Notes: generated from the sequence alone by a model not told the origin. A stretch of DNA of 64,000 nucleotides from Palsa-504 sp963756575 (GCA_963756575.1 CAVWOM010000001.1:744001-808000), one strand, 5' to 3'. Shown: positions 35,770-44,769, counted from the first letter of the stretch. Translations and numbers: made by a program.

Positions 35770-36147
35770 GACCGCCGCGATCAGGGCGTCGGTCAGCCTG
35801 CGCGGCCGGCCGGAGCCGCCACGGCGCCCGGCGGGGCCGGCGGTCCGGAAGCGGCCCGCGGGCCGGGCCGGCGGCGGGCTAGGGAGGTGAACGTCTCGAT
35901 CATGGCTATCTCCGACCGTACGCCAGCGGCCTCCTGGCCGGCATCGGTCAGGAGGCCGACGTAGCCGCGGCCCGAATACCGCAGGCGGCTGACGCGCGCG
36001 CCCGTGCCATACCGCTGAAGACGACCCCCGGACGGCCCGCACGGCCGGCGACCGGACCCGGCCGGCCGCGCACGATGAGGGCTGCCGCGGTGATCCGCGG
36101 TGCGGCCGCCGGGCTGACCGGGGCCGCCGGACGAAGGGAAGATGATC

Positions 36148-37059
36148 ATGCCGTCCGTTATCGAGGTGCGCGGGCTGACCAAGCGCTTCGGCGAGGTGCT
36201 GGCCGTAGACCGGCTGAGCTTCTCGGTCGAGCGCGGCGCCGTAACCGGTTTTCTCGGGCCGAACGGCGCTGGCAAAACCACGACCTTGCGCATGCTGCTC
36301 GGCCTGGTCGCCGCCAGCAGCGGGACCGCCACCATCAACGGGTGCCCGTACCGGGAGCTGTCCGAACCGCGGCACGTCGTCGGCGCGGTACTGGAGGCCT
36401 CCAACCCCTATCCGGGGCGTACCGCGGTGAACCACCTGCGCATCGAGGCGCTGGCGGGTGACGTCCCCCGGTCACGGGTGGATGAGCTTCTCGACCTGGT
36501 CGACCTCACCGAGGCCGCCGGCCGGCGGGTGGGGCAGTACTCGCTCGGCATGCGCCAGCGCCTGGGCCTGGCCACCGCGCTGCTCTGCGACCCCGAGATC
36601 CTCATCCTCGACGAGCCGGCCAACGGCCTCGACCCCGAAGGGGTCCACTGGCTGCGACGGCTCCTGCGCCAGCTGGCGGACGAAGGCCGGACGGTGCTGG
36701 TCTCCAGCCACATCCTGGCCGAGGTGGCCCAGACCGTCGACAGCGTGGTCATCATGGACCACGGCCGGCTCGTCACCCAGGCCCGGCTGGACGAGCTCAC
36801 CGACCGCACCACGCAGCTCATCCGGGTGCGCACCCCCCGGCCCGAGCAGCTCACCGCGCTGCTGGCCGAGAACGGGGCCAGTGCCCGGCTCGCGGGCCCG
36901 GACCGCCTGGAGGTGACCGGCGCCTCGGGCGAGCTGATCGGCACCCTGGCCGCCGACGCCGCCATTCCCATCTACGAGACCACCACCGAGGCGGCCGGCC
37001 TGGAGGACGTGTTCCTGCAGCTGACCGGCCGCTCCGCCGAACAGGAGGCAATCCGATGA
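36148..37059 (+). CDS. ABC transporter ATP-binding protein (bacitracin/lantibiotic exporter class)
   Basis: A 303-residue protein; ATG 36148 is preferred over 36142 because GGGA lies 8 nt upstream. It has VIEVRGLTKRFGEVLAVDRL, Walker A GPNGAGKT, YSLGMRQRLGLATALL, Walker B ILILDEPANGLDPEG and switch SSHILAE. A C-terminal extension (about 215-300) resembles the regulatory domain of this class. The organisation matches the broken ATPase at 6738-7463. It heads a five-gene operon; 35770-36147 upstream holds only the divergent promoters. Confidence 0.92.
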   Translation: MPSVIEVRGLTKRFGEVLAVDRLSFSVERGAVTGFLGPNGAGKTTTLRMLLGLVAASSGTATINGCPYRELSEPRHVVGAVLEASNPYPGRTAVNHLRIEALAGDVPRSRVDELLDLVDLTEAAGRRVGQYSLGMRQRLGLATALLCDPEILILDEPANGLDPEGVHWLRRLLRQLADEGRTVLVSSHILAEVAQTVDSVVIMDHGRLVTQARLDELTDRTTQLIRVRTPRPEQLTALLAENGASARLAGPDRLEVTGASGELIGTLAADAAIPIYETTTEAAGLEDVFLQLTGRSAEQEAIR

Positions 37060-37835
37060 CCCGTCTCGTCCGTGTCGAGCTGCTCAAGCTCCGCACCATG
37101 CGCGTTACCTACGGCCTGCTCGTCGCGGCGATCGCCGTCACGGCGCTGTTCTCCTCGCTCGAGGCGTCCCGGGCCGGGCGCAGCGTCCCGCCCGTTTCCA
37201 CCGCGGCCGGGCTCGGCGACGTGACCACGGTCGGCGGCGTGGCGATGATCCTGGCCTGCGTGCTCGGCGTGATCGTCACCAGCGGCGAGTTCCGCCACAC
37301 CACCGCCACCCTCACCTACCTGGCCACCCCGGATCGCCGCCGGGTGCTCGGCGCCAAGGCGGTCGCGGCCGCGCTCGCCGGCGCCTGCTATGGCTTCGCC
37401 GCCGGGATCGTCGCCACGACCGTCGGCCTGGTCTTCGTGGCGGCCGATGGCGACCGGGTCACCCTCGGCACCGCCACGATGATCGGCCATATCGCCGGGG
37501 CCGGGGTCGGCGCCGCCGTGCTCGCCGTCCTGGGCGTCGTCGTCGGCTCGCTCATCCGGGCCCAGCTGGCCGGGGTCATCGGGGTGTTCGTGTGGTGCAT
37601 GGTGATCGAGTCCATCCTCGGCGGCACGGTCAGCGCCATCCGCCCCTACCTGCCCTACACGGTGTCGACCACTCTCGGCGGGGCCAAGCTCGGGGCGGGC
37701 GCGTTCGGGCCCGGCTATAGCGTCTCCGGCCAGCAGGCGCTGCCCTTCCTGGCCGGGGCGGCCCTGGTCCTCGGCGTCGCCGCGGCGCTCGCCGCGGTCG
37801 CTTCCCGCACCACGGTCCGCCGGGACATCACATGA
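37056..37835 (+). CDS. ABC-2-type permease, partner of the preceding ATPase
   Basis: A 259-residue membrane protein overlapping the ATPase stop (ATGA). It begins VRVELLKLRTMRVTYGLLVA, the typical start of this family. Helices follow at GVAMILACVLGVIVTSGEFR, GACYGFAAGIVATTVGLVFV, GAGVGAAVLAVLGVVVGSLI, AGVIGVFVWCMVIESILG and LPFLAGAALVLGVAAALAAV. The TSGEFRHTTATLTYLATPDR loop is the coupling region. It forms an exporter with the upstream ATPase; the substrate is unknown. Confidence 0.88.
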   Translation: MTRLVRVELLKLRTMRVTYGLLVAAIAVTALFSSLEASRAGRSVPPVSTAAGLGDVTTVGGVAMILACVLGVIVTSGEFRHTTATLTYLATPDRRRVLGAKAVAAALAGACYGFAAGIVATTVGLVFVAADGDRVTLGTATMIGHIAGAGVGAAVLAVLGVVVGSLIRAQLAGVIGVFVWCMVIESILGGTVSAIRPYLPYTVSTTLGGAKLGAGAFGPGYSVSGQQALPFLAGAALVLGVAAALAAVASRTTVRRDIT

Positions 37836-38383
37836 GCGCGGACCAGGTCATCGAGAACCCGCTCAGCGGTGAGCGGATCACCATCCGGCGCACCGCCGCG
37901 CAGACCGGCGGCACGCTGCTCGCCTGGGAGCTCGAGCTGGCTCCCGGCGGGCGGGTGCCGGCCAGTCACGCCCACCCCCGGCAGCAGGAGGTCTTCACCG
38001 TGCTCGAGGGCCGGATGCGGTTCCGGGTCGGCTGGCGGCGGCGGGTCGCAGGCCCGGGGGACACCGTGACCGTGCCGCCCGGCACGGTCCACCACTTCGC
38101 CAACGCCGGCCCCGCCCCGGCCCGGGTCGCCGTGCAGACCAGGCCGGCCCTGGCCATGCAGGACCTGCTGGAAACCGCGGCGGCGCTGGCCCGCGACCAG
38201 CACGCCGCCGCCCGCACCCGGCCCCGCCTGGCCGAGCTCGCGCTGTTCATGCGGGACTTCGAGCGGGAAGTCGCCGCCCCGGTCCTGCCCGGGCTGCTGC
38301 GGCTGGCCACCCGGGCGCTGGCCAGCCTGGCCAGCGCCCGCGCCGCCGGGCACCGGTACCGGCGGCTGCGGGACAGCGCGTGA
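37832..38383 (+). CDS. Cupin-domain protein
   Basis: A 183-residue protein overlapping the permease stop by ATGA. Cupin motif 1 is SHAHPRQQEVFTVLEGRMRF (two His, Glu) and motif 2 is PGDTVTVPPGTVHHFANAGP (His), so a metal site is complete. The C-terminal 75 residues form a helical extension with a hydrophobic stretch (VLPGLLRLATRALASL). It lies between two exporter modules and overlaps both, so it probably senses or modifies the exported compound. Confidence 0.85.
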   Translation: MSADQVIENPLSGERITIRRTAAQTGGTLLAWELELAPGGRVPASHAHPRQQEVFTVLEGRMRFRVGWRRRVAGPGDTVTVPPGTVHHFANAGPAPARVAVQTRPALAMQDLLETAAALARDQHAAARTRPRLAELALFMRDFEREVAAPVLPGLLRLATRALASLASARAAGHRYRRLRDSA

Positions 38384-39195
38384 TCGAGGTCGCCGGGCTG
38401 ACCAAGCGCTACCGCGGCGCGGCCCGCAACGCGGTCGACGGCGTGTCCTTCGCGGTGGCCGAGGGCCAGCTGTTCTGCCTGCTCGGCCCGAACGGCGCCG
38501 GGAAGACGACCACGGTCTCGCTGCTGACCACCACGCTGGCCCTCACCGGCGGCCGGGTCCGGATCGCCGGCCACGACCTGGCCACCGGGCAGGCCCGGGT
38601 CCGCCGGGAGATCGGCGTGGTGTTCCAGCAGCCGTCGCTGGACGTCAACCTGACCGCCGAGCAGAACATCCGGCTGCACGCGGTGCTCTACGGGCTCTAC
38701 CCGTGGCGGCCGGCCTGGCGGCTGATGCCGGCCGCCTACCGGCGGCAGGTGGCGGAGCTGGCCGGGATCCTCGGCCTGGCCAGCGCCCTGGGCCGGCCGG
38801 TGCGAGCGCTGTCCGGCGGCACCCGGCGCAAGCTGGAGATCCTCCGGGCGCTGCTGCACCACCCCCGGGTGCTGTTCCTGGACGAGCCGACCACCGGCCT
38901 GGACCCGCACAGCCGCCGCGACCTGTGGGCGTACCTGCGGCAGGCCCGGGCCGCGCACGCCACCACGATCTTCCTCACCACCCATTACCTGGCCGAGGCC
39001 GAAGACGCCGACGCCATCTGCGTCCTGGCCCGGGGCCAGGTCATCGAGCGGGGCAGCCCGGCCGAGATCAAGGCCCGCCAGCTCGGCGCCGGCCGCCCGC
39101 GCGGGGGCGGCGATACCGCCGGCCGTCCCACCCTGGAGGACGCCTACCTGGCCCTGCTGGAAGCGGCGGCCCGGCGCCCGGCAGGCCCGCCGTGA
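38380..39195 (+). CDS. ABC transporter ATP-binding protein (DrrA-like)
   Basis: A 271-residue protein from a GTG overlapping the cupin stop (GTGA). It has Walker A GPNGAGKT, Q-loop GVVFQQPSLDVNLTAEQNI, signature LSGGTRRKLEILRALL, Walker B VLFLDEPTTGLDPHSR and switch TTHYLAEAEDAD. The LSGGTRRKLE form and the tail are typical of drug exporters of the DrrA/DRA group. Its permease follows with a 4-bp overlap. Confidence 0.92.
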   Translation: MIEVAGLTKRYRGAARNAVDGVSFAVAEGQLFCLLGPNGAGKTTTVSLLTTTLALTGGRVRIAGHDLATGQARVRREIGVVFQQPSLDVNLTAEQNIRLHAVLYGLYPWRPAWRLMPAAYRRQVAELAGILGLASALGRPVRALSGGTRRKLEILRALLHHPRVLFLDEPTTGLDPHSRRDLWAYLRQARAAHATTIFLTTHYLAEAEDADAICVLARGQVIERGSPAEIKARQLGAGRPRGGGDTAGRPTLEDAYLALLEAAARRPAGPP

Positions 39196-40025
39196 CGGCC
39201 CGGGGCGCCCGCGGCGCCGCCGCCCGGCCGCCCCGCGGCACGGCCGCCCGGCAGCTCAGCGGGCTGACGGCGATCGCCTGGCGCGATGTCGTCAAGCTGC
39301 TGCGCGACCGGCCCCGGCTGGCGGTGAACCTGGCCTTCCCGGTGCTGCTCGTCCTCGGGCTCGGCGGCGTCCTGCAGCCCACCGTGGGCCGGGTCACCGG
39401 GCTGAACGCGGTCACCCTGGCGTTCACCGGGGTGCTCGCGGCCACCGCCTTCCAGTCGGCCGCCGCCGGGATGATATCGATCGTCGAGGACCGGGAGACC
39501 GACTTCGCCCGGGAGCTGTTCATCACCCCGGTCTGGCGGCTGACCCTGGTGGCCGGCAAGATCGCCGGCGAGACCCTGGTCGCGGTGGCGCAGTGCGGGT
39601 GCGTGCTGGCGGTCGCGGCGGCGGCCGGAGTGCCGGTGCCGGCCGGGCGGCTGCCCGCACTGGCCGCCGCCTGCCTGGCCGCCTGCCTGGCCGGCGGGGC
39701 GTTCGGGCTGGCCACGATCGCGGTCCTGCCTAACCAGCGGTCCGCGATGCAGGTCTTCCAGTTCCTGATCATCCCGCAGTACCTGCTCGGCGGGGTGTTC
39801 GTCCCGCTGCGCGGGATCTCGCCGGTGCTGAACGGGGCGGCCCAGGCGATGCCGATGCGGTACGCGGTGGACCTGACCCGGGCGGCGTACTACGCCGGCG
39901 CACCCGGTTACGGCGAGGCCGTATCCGGCCGCCCGCTACTGGACGCGATCGTGCTGGCCGGCCTGACGGTCCTGCTGCTCGCCGGGGGCGCGATGCTGTT
40001 CAGCTACCGCGAGCGCACCCGCTGA
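39192..40025 (+). CDS. ABC-2-type permease (DrrB-like)
   Basis: A 277-residue protein from a GTG overlapping the ATPase stop. After WRDVVKLLRDRPRLAVNLAF come six helices, including VLLVLGLGGVLQPTVG, LAFTGVLAATAFQSAAAGM, the ABC-2 motif EDRETDFARELFITPVWRL, and LIIPQYLLGGVFVPLRGISP. YAVDLTRAAYY near the C-terminus is typical of the DrrB group. It is the last gene of the operon and converges with the glycoside hydrolase gene 23 bp away. Confidence 0.9.
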   Translation: MTARGARGAAARPPRGTAARQLSGLTAIAWRDVVKLLRDRPRLAVNLAFPVLLVLGLGGVLQPTVGRVTGLNAVTLAFTGVLAATAFQSAAAGMISIVEDRETDFARELFITPVWRLTLVAGKIAGETLVAVAQCGCVLAVAAAAGVPVPAGRLPALAAACLAACLAGGAFGLATIAVLPNQRSAMQVFQFLIIPQYLLGGVFVPLRGISPVLNGAAQAMPMRYAVDLTRAAYYAGAPGYGEAVSGRPLLDAIVLAGLTVLLLAGGAMLFSYRERTR

Positions 40026-40048
40026 GCCCGGTCATGGCCGGAGCGGGC

Positions 40049-41227
40049 TCAAGCCTGGTCCAGGACGCGGGCGAACGCCCGCAGGTAGCTGGGATCACCC
40101 TGACGGCTGCGCAGGATCCAGTACTCCGCGCCCCAGAACAGGTGGGCCCAGGCGCCGGGCGGGGTCTCCCGGGCCCACCGCGCGCACCGGTTGTAGTTGG
40201 CTATCACGTGCTCGGGCGGGCAGCTGTAGGCGGCCCGGCCGGCCGGGCTGGGCGGCGTGGTCACCGGCTCCCACGGCTCGGCCTGGATCTCGGCGAACAT
40301 CAGCCGCGCGCCGCGGGCCGCCGCCCGGTGCTGGAGCTGCCGGCGCCTGCGCTGACCCCACCGCCGGGTGCTGCCGTCCAGGTACGCCGTCCGCCCGCCG
40401 AGGGCGGCCAGGGCGTGCCGCGGGTAGTAGTCGATGCCGACGATATCGGCCAGCTGCAGGGCTACGGCCAGTGAGTCGCCCTGGTCCCTGGTCCGCCACC
40501 ACTGCGTCGCCGCGACCAGGGTGGAGGCGGGCAGGAATCCGTTCAGCAGGACCGGGCGGGACGGGTCGGCCGCGCGGACGGCCTCGACCTCGCGGCGGAC
40601 GAACGCGGCCGCCAGCCGCCAGGAATGCTCGACCCCCAGCGGGTCGACCGCCTCGTGCTCGACCTGCCAGGCGACGACGGCCCGGCGCGTGGCGTACCGG
40701 CCGACGATGCGGGCGATGAAATCGGTCCCGGCGTCCAGCAGCAGCGGGTGGTCCGCGGCCGTTACCAGCCGTCGCTCGGGAAGCGGGGCGGGCAGCCGGT
40801 GCGGCGGGACGAAGAACTCCGGGTAGCCGAACGCCTTCACCGGGCCGAGGCAGATGATGATCTGCTTGCCCGCCCGCTCGGCCGCGTCCACCTGCCAGTC
40901 CAGCCAGGCCGGATCGAACCGGCCCGGGGCCGTCTCGATCCGGTCCCAGTAGGCCGCCAGCCGGATCATCCGGAAGGGGTAGTCCAGCAGCTCGGCCAGC
41001 GTCGGCTGCGGGTCCAGGCCAAGGGCCCGGGCCTGGAGCGGGCGGAAGCTGATGCCGAGCAGGGCATCGCCGGCCGGCTCCACCGCGAGCTGCTGCCAGC
41101 GGCCGGTCAGCGGCCGGGCCGGCCGGGCGATCCGGACCTCGGCCGCGAGCGGCGCCAGCGCGGCCGCGGCGGCGGCCCCGAGCGCGACGGCGGCGGCGCG
41201 CCCGGCTCCGCGCGGCGCGCTAGCCAC
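40049..41227 (-). CDS. Secreted or membrane-bound TIM-barrel glycoside hydrolase
   Basis: A 392-residue protein from a GTG overlapping the glycosyltransferase stop by 8 bp. A hydrophobic N-terminal segment (AAAVALGAAAAAALAPLAAE) suggests export or anchoring. The barrel has the clan GH-A pattern: FRMIRLAAYWDRIETAPGRF after strand 2, an acid/base Glu in VVAWQVEHEAVDPLG, YYPRHALAAL, and a nucleophile Glu in LMFAEIQAEPWEP. It resembles GH42/GH5-like beta-glycosidases, but the exact family cannot be fixed by eye. Coupled to the glycosyltransferase, it may trim or remodel the same glycolipid. Confidence 0.75.
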   Translation of the reverse strand: MASAPRGAGRAAAVALGAAAAAALAPLAAEVRIARPARPLTGRWQQLAVEPAGDALLGISFRPLQARALGLDPQPTLAELLDYPFRMIRLAAYWDRIETAPGRFDPAWLDWQVDAAERAGKQIIICLGPVKAFGYPEFFVPPHRLPAPLPERRLVTAADHPLLLDAGTDFIARIVGRYATRRAVVAWQVEHEAVDPLGVEHSWRLAAAFVRREVEAVRAADPSRPVLLNGFLPASTLVAATQWWRTRDQGDSLAVALQLADIVGIDYYPRHALAALGGRTAYLDGSTRRWGQRRRRQLQHRAAARGARLMFAEIQAEPWEPVTTPPSPAGRAAYSCPPEHVIANYNRCARWARETPPGAWAHLFWGAEYWILRSRQGDPSYLRAFARVLDQA

Positions 41228-42425
41228 GGCTGCGGCCGGCCGCGGCCATGTCGTCCTGAGCCGCTGGCGCGGCGGGGCTGCGGACCTGGACCAGGCCGTC
41301 CAGCATCGTGGCCAGGCGGTCAGCCGCGTCGGGCCGGCCTAGCCGGGCCGACGCCGCCCGCATCGCGGCCAGTTCGGCGGGATGCTCCTTGAGCTGGCCG
41401 ATGGCGGTGACCAGCTGACGGGGGCGCGGCAGGTAGCGGCCCGCACCCGCGCGGGTCACGCGCTGCACGCCGCCTCGTTCCTGGCCGGGCAGACGCGACA
41501 TCAGCAGGATCGGCGCGCCGCAGCAGGCGGCCTCGGCGATCGTGCCCGGGCCGGCCTTGCTCACCACCAGGTCCGCGCACCGCAGCCACGGCGCCATGTC
41601 CGGAACGAAGCCGTGCACGGTCAGCCGCCCGCCCGAACGGGCCGCCAGCCGGGCCAGCCGGTGACGCAGGCGGGCGTTCCGGCCGCAGATCACCGCCAGG
41701 TCGACATCCGGCAGGCGCCGCAGGACCGCCGCGGCCCGGCGGCCCAGCCGCCCGGCGCCCTCGCCGCCACCGGTCAGGACGACCAGGAAGCCGGACTCCC
41801 GCTGCCGGACCGAACGGCGCAGCTCTGCGCGCTCCAGCCGGGTGGCGGGTCCGGGCCGGAACCCGTCGCCGACCGGCAGGCCGCTGGCGGGCGTCACCAC
41901 CAGGTCAGCGCCGCCTGCCCACCAGGTGGTGTGCGGCACGCCGAAATCGGTGATGACCAGCGCCAGCGCGGCGGTGCGGGCGGCCGCCGTCTGATCCAGC
42001 CGTGCTCGGGCCGCGATCTGGCCGGCCAGCGGATGAAAGGACACCACCGCGGCGGGCCGCACCATGGCGAGGGTACCGGCCAGCGGCCGGCCGGCCCCGG
42101 CCAGCAGGGTCCGCCGCAGTAGCCAGGCGGCCAGGTGAGAATCGGTGGCGTGATAGATGACGCCCCACAGCCACGGCGCTAGCCGCACCACCGGCCCGTA
42201 GGCCCGGGTGATCAGGCGCAGCAGCCGCGGCGCGGCCGGCCCGGCCAGCGGGTCGCACAGCACCGGAGCGTACCGGCCTGGGTAACCGCGTTCCAGGGCG
42301 TCGGCGACCGCCGCCGCGGCGGCCCGGTGCCCGCCGCCGGTGTCAGCGATCAAGAACAGCAACGGGACAGGACCCGGGTGCGCCGCCAGCCGGCCCGGCC
42401 GGTCCGCACGCTCGACGTCAATCAT
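41220..42425 (-). CDS. MGDG-synthase/MurG-like glycosyltransferase (GT28 type)
   Basis: A 401-residue protein from ATG 42425. The N-terminal Rossmann domain opens FLIADTGGGHRAAAAAVADA, the GGGH(R/E)AAA motif of monogalactosyldiacylglycerol-synthase-like enzymes. The C-terminal donor domain has FLVVLTGGGEGAGRLG, HGFVPDMAPWLRCADLVVSK and AGPGTIAEAACCGAPILLM. It probably adds sugar to a membrane lipid. It is followed by the glycosidase with an 8-bp overlap and is divergent from the alternative-oxidase-like gene. The 290-bp gap 42426-42715 carries both promoters. Confidence 0.87.
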   Translation of the reverse strand: MIDVERADRPGRLAAHPGPVPLLFLIADTGGGHRAAAAAVADALERGYPGRYAPVLCDPLAGPAAPRLLRLITRAYGPVVRLAPWLWGVIYHATDSHLAAWLLRRTLLAGAGRPLAGTLAMVRPAAVVSFHPLAGQIAARARLDQTAAARTAALALVITDFGVPHTTWWAGGADLVVTPASGLPVGDGFRPGPATRLERAELRRSVRQRESGFLVVLTGGGEGAGRLGRRAAAVLRRLPDVDLAVICGRNARLRHRLARLAARSGGRLTVHGFVPDMAPWLRCADLVVSKAGPGTIAEAACCGAPILLMSRLPGQERGGVQRVTRAGAGRYLPRPRQLVTAIGQLKEHPAELAAMRAASARLGRPDAADRLATMLDGLVQVRSPAAPAAQDDMAAAGRSRG

Positions 42426-42715
42426 GCGGCCATGCTGGCGAACGCCGGGCGGCTTGTCGCCGGCCCTGCGGACCACTCCGCCTACGCCCCTGGATGACCG
42501 TTGCCGCGCGCATGTACCGCACGAGGGTGACTGACCGGGACCGGCGATACCTCCGGCCGCCCGGCCGGGCGGGACGATCCGGCGGCCCGATGACCCGTCA
42601 GGCGTAGTGCCCGGCCGCCGCGGCGGCCGCAATGGGGTACCGCGACCTGTCCGTTCAGCTGACGACGCGCGCCGGCGTGTGCCCGCAGGATCGATGCGAA
42701 CCGAAGGGAGACATC

Positions 42716-43441
42716 ATGTCCGCCATGACACTAACCGGCCGTCCAGAAGCACCGGCCGGTCCGCCCAAGCTGGCGCCGGCCGAACTGCGGGCCGCGCAGG
42801 CGCAGACCCTGGACGCGCCCCGGCTGCACTACGGCCTGCTGGCCCGGCTGCTGTTCAGGGCCACCGACCTGGCCTACGGCGCTGAGCCCGGCATCGTGAA
42901 ATTCGCCATGCTCGAGTTCATCGCCCGAGTGCCCTACCAGGCGTGGGAGCGGGTCGGCTACCTCGTCCTGGCCCGTCACCGGGACCGCTCCGCGGTGGCG
43001 ACGCGCGTGTTCGACCGCATCGTGACCACCCGCGCCGAGCAGGACAACGAGCAGTGGCACCTGCTGATCCTGCAGGACCTCGTGCGGCGCGGCGGCCTGC
43101 GCGAGTCGCTGCTCCTGCACCGGCTGGCACCGTGGCTGATCGCGTTTTTCTACTACCACGTCTCCTGGCTGCTGCTCGTGATCCGGCCGCAGGTCGGCTA
43201 CCAGCTCAATGCCGCCTTCGAGGATCACGCGGAACACGAGTACATGGCCTACGTCGCCGCGCATCCCGAGCTGGAGCGCCAGCCCGACCCCGGCACCTAC
43301 GCCGCGCAGTATGGCCGTTATGCCTGCCTGGCGGACCTGTTCCGCCAGATCGGCCACGACGAGCGCGTGCACAAGCTGGACAGCCTGGCTAGCATGCGCG
43401 CATCCCGGCTCGGCGAGCCGCTCATCGCACAGGCCCGATGA
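42716..43441 (+). CDS. Alternative-oxidase-like diiron membrane protein
   Basis: A 241-residue protein from ATG 42716 with GAAGGGAG upstream. All six carboxylate and histidine ligands of the AOX/PTOX diiron fold appear in order: Glu67 (MLEFIARVP), Glu112 and His115 (NEQWHLL), Glu169 (AAFEDHAEHEY) and Glu216 with His219 (HDERVHKL). The spacing (45, 57 and 47 residues between Glu ligands) fits AOX. A membrane-associated hydrophobic stretch lies between (LAPWLIAFFYYHVSWLLLVI). I infer a quinol or related oxidase. The motif wording differs from plant AOX, so substrate choice is open. Confidence 0.78.
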   Translation: MSAMTLTGRPEAPAGPPKLAPAELRAAQAQTLDAPRLHYGLLARLLFRATDLAYGAEPGIVKFAMLEFIARVPYQAWERVGYLVLARHRDRSAVATRVFDRIVTTRAEQDNEQWHLLILQDLVRRGGLRESLLLHRLAPWLIAFFYYHVSWLLLVIRPQVGYQLNAAFEDHAEHEYMAYVAAHPELERQPDPGTYAAQYGRYACLADLFRQIGHDERVHKLDSLASMRASRLGEPLIAQAR

Positions 43442-43478
43442 TGCCCACCGGCCGCCTCCAGGCAAGGAACTCACGCAC

Positions 43479-44069
43479 ATGACCAGCTACGCCCGGATGT
43501 ACCGCCTGGGGATAACTCCCTGGGAAAAGTACGGGGAAGCCGCGGCGGCCAGCATCGCCGCCATGCTGGACAGGGAGGAGCATGACCGATCCGCCCCGCT
43601 CGGCCGCGCGCTCGATGTTGGCTGCGGACGCGGGCAGTTCACGCCCGAACTCGAGCGACGCGGATGGGATGCCGTGGGCCTTGACTACGTCCCGGCCGCG
43701 ATCAACGCCGCGAAAAACCGCGGCCCGGACGGCGTCACCTACGTCGTAGGAGACATCACCGACCTGGCCGGAGCGGACCTCGGGCACTTCGACTTCTTCC
43801 TCGACATCGGCTGCTTCCAGGGTCTCGATGCCATCCAGCGCCGGGCAGCGGGCGAGGCGGTGTCCGCGCTGGCAAACCCCGGCGCGACGGTCCTGATGCT
43901 CGCCTTCGGCCCGAGCCGGTTCCGGCCGCTGGTGGGTGGAACTTCCCGGGCCGACGTGGCGGCCGCCTTCCCTGGTTGGAAGATATTGGCCGTCGATCCT
44001 GCGGACACCACCGGACTGGGATGGCCCATGAACAGGACCGCGCCCCAGTGGTACCGACTGCGCCGTTGA
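43479..44069 (+). CDS. SAM-dependent methyltransferase (class I)
   Basis: A 196-residue protein starting 37 bp after the AOX-like gene, with AAGGAA upstream. Motif I is ALDVGCGRGQFTPELERRG, beta-2 is AVGLDYVPAAINAAKNRG, motif II is VTYVVGDITDLAG, then HFDFFLDIGCFQGLD. The short length and these motifs resemble thiopurine/tellurite-type methyltransferases. Probably co-transcribed with the oxidase, so the two may act on one small molecule, perhaps a quinone; this is only inference. Confidence 0.85.
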   Translation: MTSYARMYRLGITPWEKYGEAAAASIAAMLDREEHDRSAPLGRALDVGCGRGQFTPELERRGWDAVGLDYVPAAINAAKNRGPDGVTYVVGDITDLAGADLGHFDFFLDIGCFQGLDAIQRRAAGEAVSALANPGATVLMLAFGPSRFRPLVGGTSRADVAAAFPGWKILAVDPADTTGLGWPMNRTAPQWYRLRR

Positions 44070-44175
44070 ACCCAGCTGGCCCTCGGCACTAGATGCCTGG
44101 AAAGGCATCACGCCGCTGGCCGCGACCGGCAGGCTCCTAGCCGCCGCGGTCGGCCGTCAGGCTGACTCGGCTTGA

Positions 44176-44316
44176 TCAACACCCGCTGCCGGGGCGGTCT
44201 GGTACGGCAACGGGTACGAAATCCCGGATGGCGCGGGTCAGCTGCTCGGGCTGGTCCTCGGGGATCAGGGTGTAGGAGTCGTCGATCTCGAGCAGCCGGG
44301 CGTCCGGGAACAGCTC
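44176..44316 (-). pseudogene. C-terminal fragment of an alpha/beta hydrolase
   Basis: The minus strand reads ELFPDARLLEIDDSYTLIPE, then DQPEQLTRAIRDFVP, then a TGA at 44176. This is the usual last strand and helix of an alpha/beta hydrolase, but Tyr replaces the expected catalytic His region (DDSYTLIPED). Everything upstream is missing and is replaced by the oppositely oriented fragment starting at about 44317. Confidence 0.6.
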
Positions 44317-44769
44317 TCGATCGGGTACACAGCGTGATTCAGGCCGTGATGGGGTGGCAGAACTCCCACCTGCACATGTTCAGGATCGCCGACCGGGATT
44401 ACGGCCCCGCACACCCGGAGATCGAACTTGAGACGCTCGACGAGAAGCAGTTTCGGATCGGCGACCTGATGAAGACCGGGGACCTGGCCAGTTACGAGTA
44501 CGACTTCGGCGACGGCTGGGAACACGAGCTTGCCGTCGAGGCCAGCGCCGCGGCCGATGCGGTCACGGTTTACCCCGGGTGCGCCTGGCGGCGAGGGCGC
44601 ATGCCCTCCCGAGGAATGCGGTGGCCCCGGCGGATTCGCCGATCTCAAGGAGCTGCTCGCCGGACCGCCGAGTCCGGAACGCGACGAGATGCGCGCATGG
44701 GCCGGCGAAGAATACGACCCCGCGCACTTCGATCTCGCCGCTGCCAGCGCGGCCGCAGGATCAATCTGA
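44317..44769 (+). pseudogene. Plasmid pRiA4b ORF-3-like protein, 5'-truncated and frameshifted
   Basis: Homology starts abruptly with DRVHSVIQAVMGWQNSHLHM, then IGDLMKTGDLASYEYDFGDG and WEHELAVEA, the core of the pRiA4b ORF-3 family. Near 44586 one extra base shifts the frame; the homology then continues as GGEGACPPEECGGPGGFADL and EYDPAHFDLAA to a stop at 44769. About 30 N-terminal residues and the start codon are absent. The family is often found on plasmids and mobile elements. Confidence 0.7.
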
